Of a stretch of DNA of 33,830 bases, positions 1-6,903 are shown one piece after another; positions within the stretch are counted from its first letter, which is position 1; each line of letters begins with the position of its first letter. Both the position numbers and the translations under genes were made by a program. Origin of the DNA: Sporosarcina gallistercoris (GTDB taxonomy: Bacteria > Bacillota > Bacilli > Bacillales_A > Planococcaceae). The stretch spans positions 1-33,830 of the forward strand of contig NZ_JACSQY010000017.1 of assembly GCF_014836415.1 (NCBI RefSeq), given 5' to 3'. The notes under the pieces are model-generated. The model did no database searches and had not been told where the DNA came from. It was given only the letters and a program-made list of their open reading frames with translations.

Positions 1-81
1 CGCTAGATTATCTAACGCCAATTGAGTACCGATTAGAGACCTTATAAAAATTGTCCGATTTAATGTTGACAAGCCATTACT

Positions 82-702
82 ATGTATATACCAAAGTATT
101 TTAAAGTCGAAAATTTTGATGAAATTTTGGATTTTGTTCAAGATAACTCTTTTGTCACGATTGTAACAACAGAGCAAGGGAAACCAATCGCCACTCATTT
201 GCCATTGCAGGTAATTACAGAAGGAGACACCTACTACATAACAGGACATATGGCATATGGGAACTCTCAATGGAGAACATTTGAAGCCTGTAAAGATGTA
301 TTGGTTATGTTCCAAGGACCTCACGCTTATATTTCACCTTCCTGGTATCAAGAAGAAAATGTTCCGACATGGAATTATCAAGCTGTACATGTGTATGGTG
401 TAGCTAGCATTTTGAACGAAGATGAGTTAAAACAGGACCTGACCATGTTGCTGCAAAAGTACGAAAAACAGCGTGAAGATTCAGTTCTATGGGATAAACT
501 TTCGCCTAAACTATTAGAAAAAGAGCTTAAAGGTATTGTAGGATTCAAGATTAAAATACAAGAAATTCAAGCAGCATATAAATTAAGCCAAAACCGCAAT
601 GAAGTGGACTACAGAAATATTATAGATAAGCTGAGGGAAGAAAAAGATGTTAACTCTCATCAAATTGCAGAAGTGATGAGAAATAGACAGTCATTTAGAT
701 AA
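82..702 (+). CDS. paiB: PaiB-type FMN-binding split-barrel regulator
   Basis: This 206-residue protein has the length and start (MYIPKYF) of the PaiB/YetH-like FMN-binding negative regulators. The family is an FMN-binding split barrel. In Bacillus subtilis PaiB, made with the acetyltransferase PaiA, lowers expression of sporulation and degradative-enzyme genes. Visible family segments are the N-terminal strand with TIVTTEQGKPIATHLP (about residues 27-42), the GPHAYISPSWY motif (about 79-89) and TWNYQAVHVYG (about 96-106). The C-terminal part is helical and basic and ends NRQSFR. No Shine-Dalgarno sequence precedes the ATG, although this start matches the family N-terminus exactly; expression may rely on an unusual leader. 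No PaiA partner is adjacent, so the gene is an orphan here. Family assignment is secure; the regulatory role is by analogy. Confidence 0.9.
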   Translation: MYIPKYFKVENFDEILDFVQDNSFVTIVTTEQGKPIATHLPLQVITEGDTYYITGHMAYGNSQWRTFEACKDVLVMFQGPHAYISPSWYQEENVPTWNYQAVHVYGVASILNEDELKQDLTMLLQKYEKQREDSVLWDKLSPKLLEKELKGIVGFKIKIQEIQAAYKLSQNRNEVDYRNIIDKLREEKDVNSHQIAEVMRNRQSFR

Positions 703-911
703 TGGTATGCTTTAAGAATGTTGAATAAAAACAGGTGTTAGTTATAAAAGAAATATACCTCTGTTCTGCGCATAACGACTCTAACATGTCGTACGATCAG
801 CTTATATGAGGTGGTTTCAATAACTCCCAATTGAGTGAATACAGTACGGTGGAATAAAGAGATTTCGTTCCAAAATCGGACCGAATTATTGAACAACTAA
901 AGGAGAAAATA

Positions 912-1481
912 ATGTCTAATAAAGCAGGCACTCGAAAAGTGATTTTAGATTTGGCTATTACTCTAGATGGTTTTATCGAAGGGAAAAATGGTGAAATCGA
1001 TTGGTGCATAATGGATCCCGAAATGGACTTCACTAATTTTCTAACTCAAATCGATACCATTTTGTATGGAAGAAAAAGCTACGATTTATGGGGACAATAC
1101 AGTCCACCTATGGAGGCTCCTGATGACGAAAAAGAAATGTGGGAGTTGGTTCACTGCAAGGAAAAAGTTGTGTTTTCCAAAACACAAAAAAATTCAGGGA
1201 ATACAGCGATATTTGTGAATGAAAATATTTCTGACGAAGTAAATAAATTAAAGAATACTCCAGGTAAAGACATATGGTTATACGGGGGAGCAAATCTCAT
1301 CACGACTTTTCTGGAATTAGGACTTGTTGACGAATTCAGATTATCTGTACATCCTCTAGTATTAGGAGAGGGAAGACCGTTATTTGTTGATATAAAACAA
1401 AGGCTGAATTTAAAATTGATGAATACAAGAACTTTTTCCTCCGGTGTTGTTCAACTAATTTACCAGTCAGACGGAAATTAA
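912..1481 (+). CDS. DHFR-fold reductase (RibD C-terminal domain family)
   Basis: A 189-residue single-domain protein of the RibD_C/dihydrofolate-reductase-like family (as in B. subtilis YyaP/YwjB). Such proteins have the NADPH-binding DHFR fold, but their substrates are mostly unknown. Family hallmarks are the start KVILDLAITLDGFIEG (about residues 9-24), ILYGRKSYDLW (about 51-61), VVFSKT (about 87-92), the GGANL dinucleotide loop (about 125-129), and the end LVDEFRLSVHPLVLGEGRPLF (about 138-158). An AAAGGAG site lies 8 bases before the ATG. It stands alone, with about 200 untranslated bases on each side. It is not a metabolic DHFR for certain, since these paralogs usually lack folate specificity. 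The precise reaction cannot be read from sequence. Confidence 0.88.
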   Translation: MSNKAGTRKVILDLAITLDGFIEGKNGEIDWCIMDPEMDFTNFLTQIDTILYGRKSYDLWGQYSPPMEAPDDEKEMWELVHCKEKVVFSKTQKNSGNTAIFVNENISDEVNKLKNTPGKDIWLYGGANLITTFLELGLVDEFRLSVHPLVLGEGRPLFVDIKQRLNLKLMNTRTFSSGVVQLIYQSDGN

Positions 1482-1724
1482 ATATCATCCGGTAATACTA
1501 GACTATAGATCTCATTACCAAAACAAACGGAGCGTTAGGTAGGAATAGGAACCTGTGCTTCAAATTCTCATATTAATTTAAACAATCGTGTTTAGTTCAT
1601 ATTCAGAAAAATTATATTCCACTTAACTACGTGGAGGATTCATTGTTATTCCCAAACCTAAAAGTACACAAATGAAGGATTCCACTCTGGTTTATTGTAA
1701 GATAGAAAGAAGGAGGGATTACCC

Positions 1725-1976
1725 ATGACAAATGAAGACGTAACTAAAATGTCGGATGTACTTTTGCAAAGCCTGTATGACTATCACTTCGCTTATAATG
1801 GAGGAAGTTACACGCTGCCCAAGACTATGCTGGATGCGGATATTACGAGCAAATTAGCAATCGATTCTCTTATTGAAAACGGATATGCCGTGGACAATGG
1901 GGAAGGATCGGATAATCTGGTTTTGTCCATCACTCCAAAAGGCTTGGATTCCATTAAGAATAAGCAGGTCAAATAA
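1725..1976 (+). CDS. Small winged-helix-like hypothetical protein
   Basis: An 83-residue soluble protein that I do not recognise by name. An AGAAGGAGGG site sits 8 bases before the ATG and a terminator follows directly, so it is very probably a real single-gene unit. The helix-rich N-terminus, the segment DITSKLAIDSLIENGYAV (about 39-56) and the ending LVLSITPKGLDSIKN resemble the recognition helix and wing of small winged-helix proteins, where 'ITPKGLDxI' is common. It could be a DNA-binding or adaptor protein; no target is visible. Confidence 0.7.
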   Translation: MTNEDVTKMSDVLLQSLYDYHFAYNGGSYTLPKTMLDADITSKLAIDSLIENGYAVDNGEGSDNLVLSITPKGLDSIKNKQVK

Positions 1977-1988
1977 GATGGTAACTGG

Positions 1989-2013
1989 GAACGTCTTTTC
2001 GGACGTTCTTTTT
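1989..2013 (+). terminator. Intrinsic terminator after the winged-helix-like gene
   Basis: Perfect 7-bp stem GAACGTC (1989-1995) / GACGTTC (2002-2008) with a 6-base loop and T-run 2007-2011. It lies 12 bases after the stop codon of the upstream small gene. Confidence 0.9.
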
Positions 2014-2302
2014 CTATGTAAAAAAATAGGGTGCACGTTAGTAGTAGAATTTCGAGATAGGTATTGAAAAACATTAAAATCGGTTTCGAGAGTATTGCAA
2101 TTTCGTTAAACATATAGATTATTTGAATATCCATGGTAAGGTGATTTTATATACTGATTTTGAGACTGGTGTGGATTCCTATGAACACGAATCCTAAACC
2201 GTTGTCTTGGCAATCACGTACCATCGTTTAGCACGGATAACGCTGCGAAACGTGGGCTAGTACATATGTATATAAATAATCATCAAAAAGGGGAATACTT
2301 TC
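2014..2302. other. Intergenic region upstream of the Rid fusion gene
   Basis: No credible gene on either strand. It contains an inverted repeat GGATTC/GAATCC (about 2173-2194) and an AT-rich stretch just before the ribosome binding site of the Rid gene that could hold its -10 element. No confident promoter could be assigned. Confidence 0.5.
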
Positions 2303-3574
2303 ATGACTAACTTTAACGCAGTATCAGCAAAAAATACGGAAAACGCACCAAACGGAAACGGTCTATATTCTCAAACAGTTGCGTTTTCCCATTACAATAA
2401 TCTTTCCGCTCAATTACCGATCGAACCTACAACCGGTAAATTGGTAGCTGGGGGTATTAAAGAGCAGGCAGAACAGTGTTTTAAAAATATCGAAGCGATT
2501 GTAAACAGCATCAATCACGTGATGAGCGATATTGTTAGAATCACTGTGTTCGTTAAAGACATCCAAGATGTTGACGCTGTAGACGAAGTATATAAAACAT
2601 TCTTCCCTACCTATGTTCCTTCACGGACAACCGTTGCAGTTGCAGCCTTGCCTATGGATGCAATGGTGCAAATTGAAGCACTTGTTGCACACGGGGAAGG
2701 GACAATTCCAAACGCACCACAAGCAGGCGACCTTATTAAGCTTACTAATAACACTTTAAATGCACCAACAAGTCCTCTGTCTACACAAACCGTATCTTTC
2801 TCTCATTACAATAATCTTTCCGCTCAATTGCCGATCGATCCGAAAACTGGAAGATTGGTTACTGGCGGTGTTAAGGAGCAGACGGCTCAGAGCTTGAAGA
2901 ATATCAAGGCGATTTTAGAAAGTATTGACGTTCCTTTTGACGATATTGTGAAAGTGAATGTCTTCCTTAAAGACCTATCGGATACGGAAGCAGTGAACGA
3001 AGTGTATTCCACATTCTTCCCGGACTCCGCAATCGCGAGAGCCGTAGCCTATGTACCTGCCCGTACGATTGTTGAAGCTTCAGCTTTGCCGATGGGAGCT
3101 TTGGTACAAATCGAAGCAGTGGTTTCACACGGAGATGGTACACCTCCACAAGCTATTGAAGACAGACATGGTATCGTTATTTGGGCAAACAACACAGAAA
3201 ACGCTCCAAAAAGTTCCCTTTCTACACAAACTGTAGCATTCTCACATTACAATCACCTTTCCGCTCAATTGCCGTTGGATCCAAAAACAGGTGAATTGGT
3301 GGCAGGTGGTGTGAAAGAACAGACTGAACAGTGCTTGAATAACATTAAGGCAATCGTGGAAAGTATCGATCACGTTTTGGACGATATCGTTAAAGTGAAT
3401 CTATTCATTAAAAATATCGAAGACATGGATGCGGTGGACGAAGCATATAAAACATTCTTCCCAGGCGGTGTTCCTGCACGAAGAACTGTTGGCGTGTCAG
3501 CTTTACCTAATGATGCGTTAATCCAAATAGATGCAGTTGTAGGAAATGCTGAAGGAACACCTCCAAAAGCATAA
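2303..3574 (+). CDS. Three-domain Rid/YjgF (RidA-like) fusion protein
   Basis: A 423-residue protein made of three consecutive Rid (YjgF/YER057c/UK114) domains at about residues 17-131, 155-278 and 301-417. Single Rid proteins are about 130 residues, form homotrimers, and hydrolyse reactive enamine/imine intermediates at subunit interfaces. Each repeat has a [YS]-[ST]-Q-T-V start, HYN.LSAQLP, a GGvKEQ helix, DDIVKVnvF and a VPaR-T.V..saLP end. The substrate-anchoring arginine equivalent is kept in all three (R108, R254, R393). The tyrosine equivalent is Y22 in domain 1 but serine (160, 307) in domains 2 and 3. The conserved glutamate is E125 and E271 but D410 in domain 3. Domain 2 carries an insertion of about 9 residues (about 242-250) before its arginine motif. 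A ribosome binding site (AAAAAGGGG) precedes the ATG. It appears monocistronic. Alternatively the repeats may be structural and non-enzymatic. Confidence 0.9.
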   Translation: MTNFNAVSAKNTENAPNGNGLYSQTVAFSHYNNLSAQLPIEPTTGKLVAGGIKEQAEQCFKNIEAIVNSINHVMSDIVRITVFVKDIQDVDAVDEVYKTFFPTYVPSRTTVAVAALPMDAMVQIEALVAHGEGTIPNAPQAGDLIKLTNNTLNAPTSPLSTQTVSFSHYNNLSAQLPIDPKTGRLVTGGVKEQTAQSLKNIKAILESIDVPFDDIVKVNVFLKDLSDTEAVNEVYSTFFPDSAIARAVAYVPARTIVEASALPMGALVQIEAVVSHGDGTPPQAIEDRHGIVIWANNTENAPKSSLSTQTVAFSHYNHLSAQLPLDPKTGELVAGGVKEQTEQCLNNIKAIVESIDHVLDDIVKVNLFIKNIEDMDAVDEAYKTFFPGGVPARRTVGVSALPNDALIQIDAVVGNAEGTPPKA

Positions 3575-3661
3575 TAGGAGTTCATTGTAATAAGATAACA
3601 ACAAATGCGTTTTGTAATGCGAATGGCGAATACAAAATTGCTGGTCCTATACACAAAAAGA

Positions 3662-3696
3662 GGGTGTCTCAAATGAAAATTGAGACATCCTTTTTT
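3662..3696 (+). terminator. Intrinsic terminator after the Rid fusion gene
   Basis: Stem GGGTGTCTCAA / TTGAGACATCC with one G-U pair, a short A-rich loop and a T6 run. It is 87 bases after the stop codon. Confidence 0.92.
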
Positions 3697-3791
3697 ATAC
3701 CGGAAAAAAGGGAAAGGTACCAGCTATGCAGAAGAGTTTCATACTTGGCTTATATACTTCAAGTAACTTCTTTAAAAAGTGAGGAAAACCC

Positions 3792-4658
3792 ATGAACATT
3801 TCGTATAAATTGATGTCTTCATTAAGCTTTGAAGACGCGCATGTCTTATTTAACCGAGGATTTGAAGGTTATTTAGTGCCGATGAATTTGTCTTTTGACA
3901 CATTCATGAGTCGTTTCAGTAACGATGGATTATCTCCATCAATTTCCATCGTTGCATTTGATGGAACGGAACCGGTTGGCTTTGTGCTCCAAGGATTGAG
4001 GGAGGCAGGGGGGCAAAAGATTTCGTGGAATGGCGGAACAGGCATTATTCCTAAATATAGGGGGAGAAAATTAGGTTATTCTTTGATAGGGGAATCGGAA
4101 AAGCTCTTAATGGAACTGAATGTTTCTTTAGCAACATTAGAATCGCTTTCTGAAAATAAGGCAGCTATATCGTTATATAAAAATTGTGGTTATCAAGTAG
4201 AAGACGAGTTGCTCTTTTTATGTGCAGATGGAATTTTAGAAAGTAAGTTACCCGATCTTGACACTTATGAACTTATCAGAATTCCTGCGATCCAATCTAT
4301 TGGAACAGAGTTATTTCCACATATTGTCCCTTGGCAAACGGATGCGAGTAACTCGCCAAAAATAGGGGGAGAAGCCGTAATGATTTCAAAAAATAAAGAA
4401 ATACAGGCGGCTTGTCTTATTCGAAAAAAATGTGTGTATGGCAATAAGGCAGAAAACATCACCTTATTTCAAGTGAAGGAAAATGGAAATGAAGAAGCTT
4501 TAAACAAATTGCTTGCTCACGCATTAGAATATGATCAAGACATAGAGCGGTCAACTTATAACTTCTTAAAAGGGAATGGTCGTGCAGTGTCATCTTTACA
4601 GGCAAGTGGTTTTGATAACACTTCTGTTTCACAGGTTTTCATGACAAAATGGATGTAG
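3792..4658 (+). CDS. GNAT family N-acetyltransferase, two-domain
   Basis: A 288-residue acetyl-CoA-dependent N-acetyltransferase. The N-terminal GNAT domain (about residues 5-145) contains strand SISIVAFDGTEPVGFVL, then GIIPKYRGRKLGYSLI as motif A (RGRKLG pyrophosphate loop, about 89-94), and LATLESLSENKAAISLYKNCGY as motif B. The remaining 140 residues, ending SSLQASGFDNTSVSQVFMTKWM, look like a second, degenerate GNAT half, an arrangement seen in other double-GNAT proteins. A GTGAGGAAAA site precedes the ATG. The substrate cannot be predicted. A terminator follows directly, so it is its own unit. Confidence 0.88.
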   Translation: MNISYKLMSSLSFEDAHVLFNRGFEGYLVPMNLSFDTFMSRFSNDGLSPSISIVAFDGTEPVGFVLQGLREAGGQKISWNGGTGIIPKYRGRKLGYSLIGESEKLLMELNVSLATLESLSENKAAISLYKNCGYQVEDELLFLCADGILESKLPDLDTYELIRIPAIQSIGTELFPHIVPWQTDASNSPKIGGEAVMISKNKEIQAACLIRKKCVYGNKAENITLFQVKENGNEEALNKLLAHALEYDQDIERSTYNFLKGNGRAVSSLQASGFDNTSVSQVFMTKWM

Positions 4659-4672
4659 AAAAGTGAAGCAAA

Positions 4673-4697
4673 AAAGGGGGACAGATGCCCCTCTTTT
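4673..4697 (+). terminator. Intrinsic terminator, CAGATGCC type
   Basis: AAGGGGG / CCCCTCTTTT hairpin with loop containing ACAGATG, located just after the GNAT gene. It is one of three closely related hairpins in the left 8.4 kb. Confidence 0.85.
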
Positions 4698-4945
4698 GCT
4701 GGTTATAACCGTTCAGTTAAGACATTGAATTACACGCATACCTCATTATTTCGCATGTGGAGATTCAGTTTAATTAGAGTCCCGCTGAAGAGTTCGCCGC
4801 CAGACAACAAATGGCTTTAAACCAAAATTGACAATGTTACGGATGTATCATGAATTGATAACACACTTAAAGTTAAAGAGGATACGAAAAGTTGGTTCTG
4901 GAAAACTGGATTTGTATATTAAACCTATTGTTTCAATTTCTATAG

Positions 4946-5110
4946 TTATGAACAAATTCGCTGCGCTTTGTTCAATAAAGTATCCAGTTCTTGACTGCAT
5001 TCTACAACGCTCGGATGTGTAAATCCGAAGAGTTGCGCTTTCTTATACATTCCCATTCTTTTAACTTTAATTCGTAACAATAATAAATTCTTTTTCACCG
5101 CATTAATCAT
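4946..5110 (-). CDS. Spo0E-like aspartyl-phosphate phosphatase family protein
   Basis: A 54-residue protein with the Spo0E/YnzD/YisI pattern. A basic N-terminal helix (KKNLLLLRIKVKRM) is followed by A-[KQ]-x-[FL]-G-[FL]-[TS]-[HP]-x-x-V and then SQELDTLLNKAQ. The S-Q-E-L-D core (about residues 41-45) is the family signature around the catalytic residues that dephosphorylate Spo0A~P or related response regulators. I chose the ATG at 5110 because GGAGG lies 7 bases upstream; a longer in-frame start at 5155 has no such site. It lies alone, opposite to its neighbours, in a sparsely coding region. Small Spo0E paralogs are usually multiple per genome and delay sporulation. Family assignment is likely; activity is by analogy. 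Confidence 0.8.
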   Translation of the reverse strand: MINAVKKNLLLLRIKVKRMGMYKKAQLFGFTHPSVVECSQELDTLLNKAQRICS

Positions 5111-5400
5111 CTCTACGCCTCCGCAATATTGGTTACGCTTCAAATCTTGGAGCAACTTTCATCTAAGTAGTAGAAGCAACTTGTCCATCTTATAAAAACA
5201 AGTATGAAAAGTATGTCGTATTATGTGCGAATTCCAAATTACTGTGGAATTATGACGATAGTGTGAATGAAACCTAAATATTCAATCAAAACACTAGATA
5301 ATACTAATTTGCACAACTTACAGATTCGTTAATTCTACTTTTAACCTTACAATATCATGGCTTTATCACATTAATTATTACCAGAATTAAGATACAATAA

Positions 5401-5425
5401 AGAGAGGCAGATGCCTCCTCTTTTT
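5401..5425 (+). terminator. Orphan intrinsic terminator, CAGATGCC type
   Basis: Hairpin AGAGAGGC-AGAT-GCCTCCTCT followed by T5. It is almost the same sequence as the hairpins at 4673 and 8383. No intact plus-strand gene lies immediately upstream. Confidence 0.8.
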
Positions 5426-5448
5426 AATTTCACTTGTAAAAATGTAAA

Positions 5449-5586
5449 TTGTGCACAAAACGCTATAAGGATGAGGTAATAGCCCGGTTACTGCCCAACA
5501 CACGAAAAGAAGATATGAAAAAACTTTTACAACGTGCTTATGACGATAAGGTGTTTAGCGTTAACACTCTTATAAAGTTGAGATAA
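5449..5586 (+). pseudogene. Short open frame, possible gene remnant
   Basis: From a possible TTG at 5449 a frame of 45 codons stays open to TAA at 5584-5586. Its product is basic and helix-like, with VIARLLPNTRKEDMKKLL and a later ATG at 5515. There is no good ribosome binding site for either start and I do not recognise the sequence. It reads more like the C-terminal end of a lost gene than an intact one. Confidence 0.25.
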
Positions 5587-5661
5587 CGACCAGCGGACAC
5601 GCCACCGACTTGCTAATTAGTTATGTAGCGCGTAAAAAATGAATAAATTAATGTAGTTGAT

Positions 5662-5690
5662 TTGACGAAAAAAACAGTAAATGTTAGTAT
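5662..5690 (+). promoter_or_regulatory. Sigma-A promoter of the putative small RNA
   Basis: -35 TTGACG (5662-5667), 17-base spacer, -10 TAGTAT (5685-5690). No open frame with a ribosome binding site follows before the terminator. Confidence 0.75.
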
Positions 5691-5696
5691 AAGACT

Positions 5697-5791
5697 TATA
5701 TCAAGGTTACCTCTTTTTTCATAATAACTTTTAGTCTTCCAGTGACTAAAGGTGCAAAAATCCTGTCCTTCATTGGGCAGGATTTTTTTAT
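5697..5791 (+). ncRNA. Putative small RNA of about 95 nt
   Basis: Transcription from the promoter at 5662 would start near 5697 and meet a strong terminator less than 100 bases later. The predicted RNA has a short pyrimidine-rich leader, a first hairpin CTTTTAGTC (5728-5736) / GACTAAAGG (5744-5752), and a terminator hairpin AATCCTGTCC (5759-5768) / GGGCAGGATT (5775-5784) with a T7 run. It contains no plausible ORF and matches no RNA family I recognise. It could be a free small RNA, or the attenuated leader of something downstream; the next gene is about 270 bases on and behind another terminator. Confidence 0.5.
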
Positions 5792-5897
5792 GGATTGAAT
5801 TTTTGGTAAGGATTTCTTAATGAAGGCATTAATTGTAGATAAAACAGCAGTGTATTGGTAGTATTCAAGAGGTTCGTTAGTGATTTTTGTACATTTG

Positions 5898-5928
5898 ACC
5901 CCTATCTTTAATTGGATGGGGTTTTTTT
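5898..5928 (+). terminator. Hairpin with T7 run
   Basis: ACCCC (5898-5902) / GGGGT (5918-5922), with a weaker internal extension, followed by seven T. It is flanked by two copies of TTTTGTACA. The only upstream reading frame is a 13-codon ORF at 5820-5861, which I do not call. Confidence 0.6.
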
Positions 5929-5970
5929 GTACAATAAGGAGTCATCTGCTAGGTGAATCCAAGCTCGACC

Positions 5971-6000
5971 AAAAGGAAAGAAAGTAAACAATTTCCTTTT
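5971..6000. repeat. Perfect 9-bp inverted repeat
   Basis: AAAAGGAAA (5971-5979) and TTTCCTTTT (5992-6000) are exact inverted copies separated by 12 bases. They lie just upstream of the SOS-like promoter and may be an operator, or a leaky terminator insulating that promoter. Confidence 0.6.
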
Positions 6001-6008
6001 CATCCTAC

Positions 6009-6037
6009 TTTACATACGAACATTCATTCGCTAATAT
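6009..6037 (+). promoter_or_regulatory. Sigma-A promoter with LexA (SOS)-like box in the spacer
   Basis: -35 TTTACA (6009-6014), 17-base spacer, -10 TAATAT (6032-6037). Inside the spacer is CGAACATTCATTCG (6017-6030), which differs from the core Bacillus LexA box CGAAC-N4-GTTCG at a single position. Placement between -35 and -10 is typical of LexA-repressed promoters. The downstream genes include YolD family members, which are commonly SOS-controlled, and this strengthens the call. Confidence 0.65.
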
Positions 6038-6059
6038 ATAATTAAGGAGGGGAACGAGT

Positions 6060-6281
6060 GTGCGCAAAACATTGGGTAGATCAGTAAGATATGGTGAAAT
6101 GTTAGATATGATGTACTTGGCAAAAGACGGCAGCATAACTAAACGGAGAGTAAATGTACTGCAGATGGGTGATAAATCTTTTCGAGCGTACTGTCATATG
6201 CGTAAATCTAAACGAACTTTTGCTATCGACAATGTACTTGCACTCGTCCCTATCATCGAGCGTGAAAGGGCAGTGATCTAA
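6060..6281 (+). CDS. Small WYL-domain-like protein
   Basis: A 73-residue basic protein starting at GTG, with AAGGAGGGG placed 5 bases upstream. The pattern LAKDGSITKRRVNVLQMGDKSFRAYC followed by RKSKRTFAIDNVLAL resembles a minimal WYL domain, the ligand- or nucleic-acid-sensing module usually found behind helix-turn-helix domains. Here it stands alone, without a DNA-binding domain. It is the first gene after the SOS-like promoter. Its stop overlaps the next start (TAATG), which indicates translational coupling. Small WYL-like proteins commonly accompany YolD genes in Bacillales. Function is unknown. Confidence 0.7.
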   Translation: MRKTLGRSVRYGEMLDMMYLAKDGSITKRRVNVLQMGDKSFRAYCHMRKSKRTFAIDNVLALVPIIERERAVI

Positions 6282-6604
6282 TGCCGGCGGGCACAAGTTT
6301 ATTGACCAGCGAGGCAATCGATCAGTTAGAGAACATGATTTATTTGCCAATGTCCCTAACCATCTTAGACAGGAATGCCAATTTAGCCGTAATAAATAAG
6401 GCGATTGAAAACGAGCATCGTGATCTAACCTTAACCCATCTATTTATTAATCAGCACAGAATAAAGATGGTTGATGAAGGGAACGATAGTGATTTCACGG
6501 AATATCATTTTATTATCGGCGCGGAACCATATAATCGGAGATATATGAATTTTCGCCTTCGCAACCGTTCCGAGGAATTATTGTGTATTTACTTAAACAA
6601 ATAG
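6281..6604 (+). CDS. Hypothetical protein in the YolD cassette
   Basis: A 107-residue soluble protein that I do not recognise. It overlaps the preceding WYL-like gene by one base and is followed 14 bases later by a YolD gene, so it is almost certainly part of the same transcript. The sequence alternates short hydrophobic strands (YLPMSLTILDRNANLAVI at about 22-39, EYHFIIGAE at about 74-82) with charged loops, which suggests a compact alpha/beta fold. A role in DNA-damage response is inferred only from position. Confidence 0.7.
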   Translation: MPAGTSLLTSEAIDQLENMIYLPMSLTILDRNANLAVINKAIENEHRDLTLTHLFINQHRIKMVDEGNDSDFTEYHFIIGAEPYNRRYMNFRLRNRSEELLCIYLNK

Positions 6605-6618
6605 AGAGGGTGGATTGA

Positions 6619-6888
6619 ATGACAGCAATTCCGAAGCCAGCGAAAGCTAAGAAGGCCGCTAGTGCTAGACCGCAACTAACTGAGTACGACTATCAAGAAA
6701 TAGGAGAAAAGCTCAAGGATGCACAAGAATTTGAGTCTGAGGTGGAAATCACGATTTTCCACCGCAAACAGCATGAAAGGTTTGTTGGAGTGATTTCGAG
6801 CGCGGATGGGCAGACAGGAGTGTTATCACTGAGAGTCGGATATGAGGACGTGAAAATCAACATGAACGATATCGTTGGCATTGAATAA
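6619..6888 (+). CDS. YolD-like family protein
   Basis: An 89-residue protein with the YolD layout. An Ala/Lys-rich N-terminus (residues 1-19) is followed by LTEYDYQEIGEKLKDA (about 20-35) and then a small beta domain, EVEITIFHRKQHERFVGVIS (about 41-60) and VKINMNDIVGIE, ending in the family's 'D-I-x-x-I'. YolD proteins are found beside Y-family polymerase (UvrX/YqjW) genes and are often SOS-induced; their biochemical role is unsettled. It lacks the usual NRDRGxIKWTSMMLPEH N-terminus. A GAGAGGGTGG site precedes the ATG. Confidence 0.82.
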   Translation: MTAIPKPAKAKKAASARPQLTEYDYQEIGEKLKDAQEFESEVEITIFHRKQHERFVGVISSADGQTGVLSLRVGYEDVKINMNDIVGIE

Positions 6889-6903
6889 GATGGGGCTGAT
6901 TAG

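Larger units (their letters stand above)
5111..5661. other. Sparsely coding region right of the Spo0E-like gene
   Basis: No convincing gene. It holds the presumed minus-strand promoter region of the Spo0E-like gene, an inverted repeat AATTCC/GGAATT (about 5233-5254), a plus-strand terminator at 5401 with no obvious gene in front of it, and a short open frame ending at 5586. The orphan terminator suggests that an older gene has decayed here. Confidence 0.5.

Noticed and set aside
4828..5022. 64-codon plus-strand ORF opposite the Spo0E-like gene
   Set aside because: No ribosome binding site or family features, and it overlaps the better supported minus-strand Spo0E-like gene.
5820..5861. 13-codon ORF (MKALIVDKTAVYW) before a hairpin, possible leader peptide
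   Set aside because: The ribosome binding site is weak, there are no repeated regulatory codons, and no biosynthetic gene follows the hairpin.
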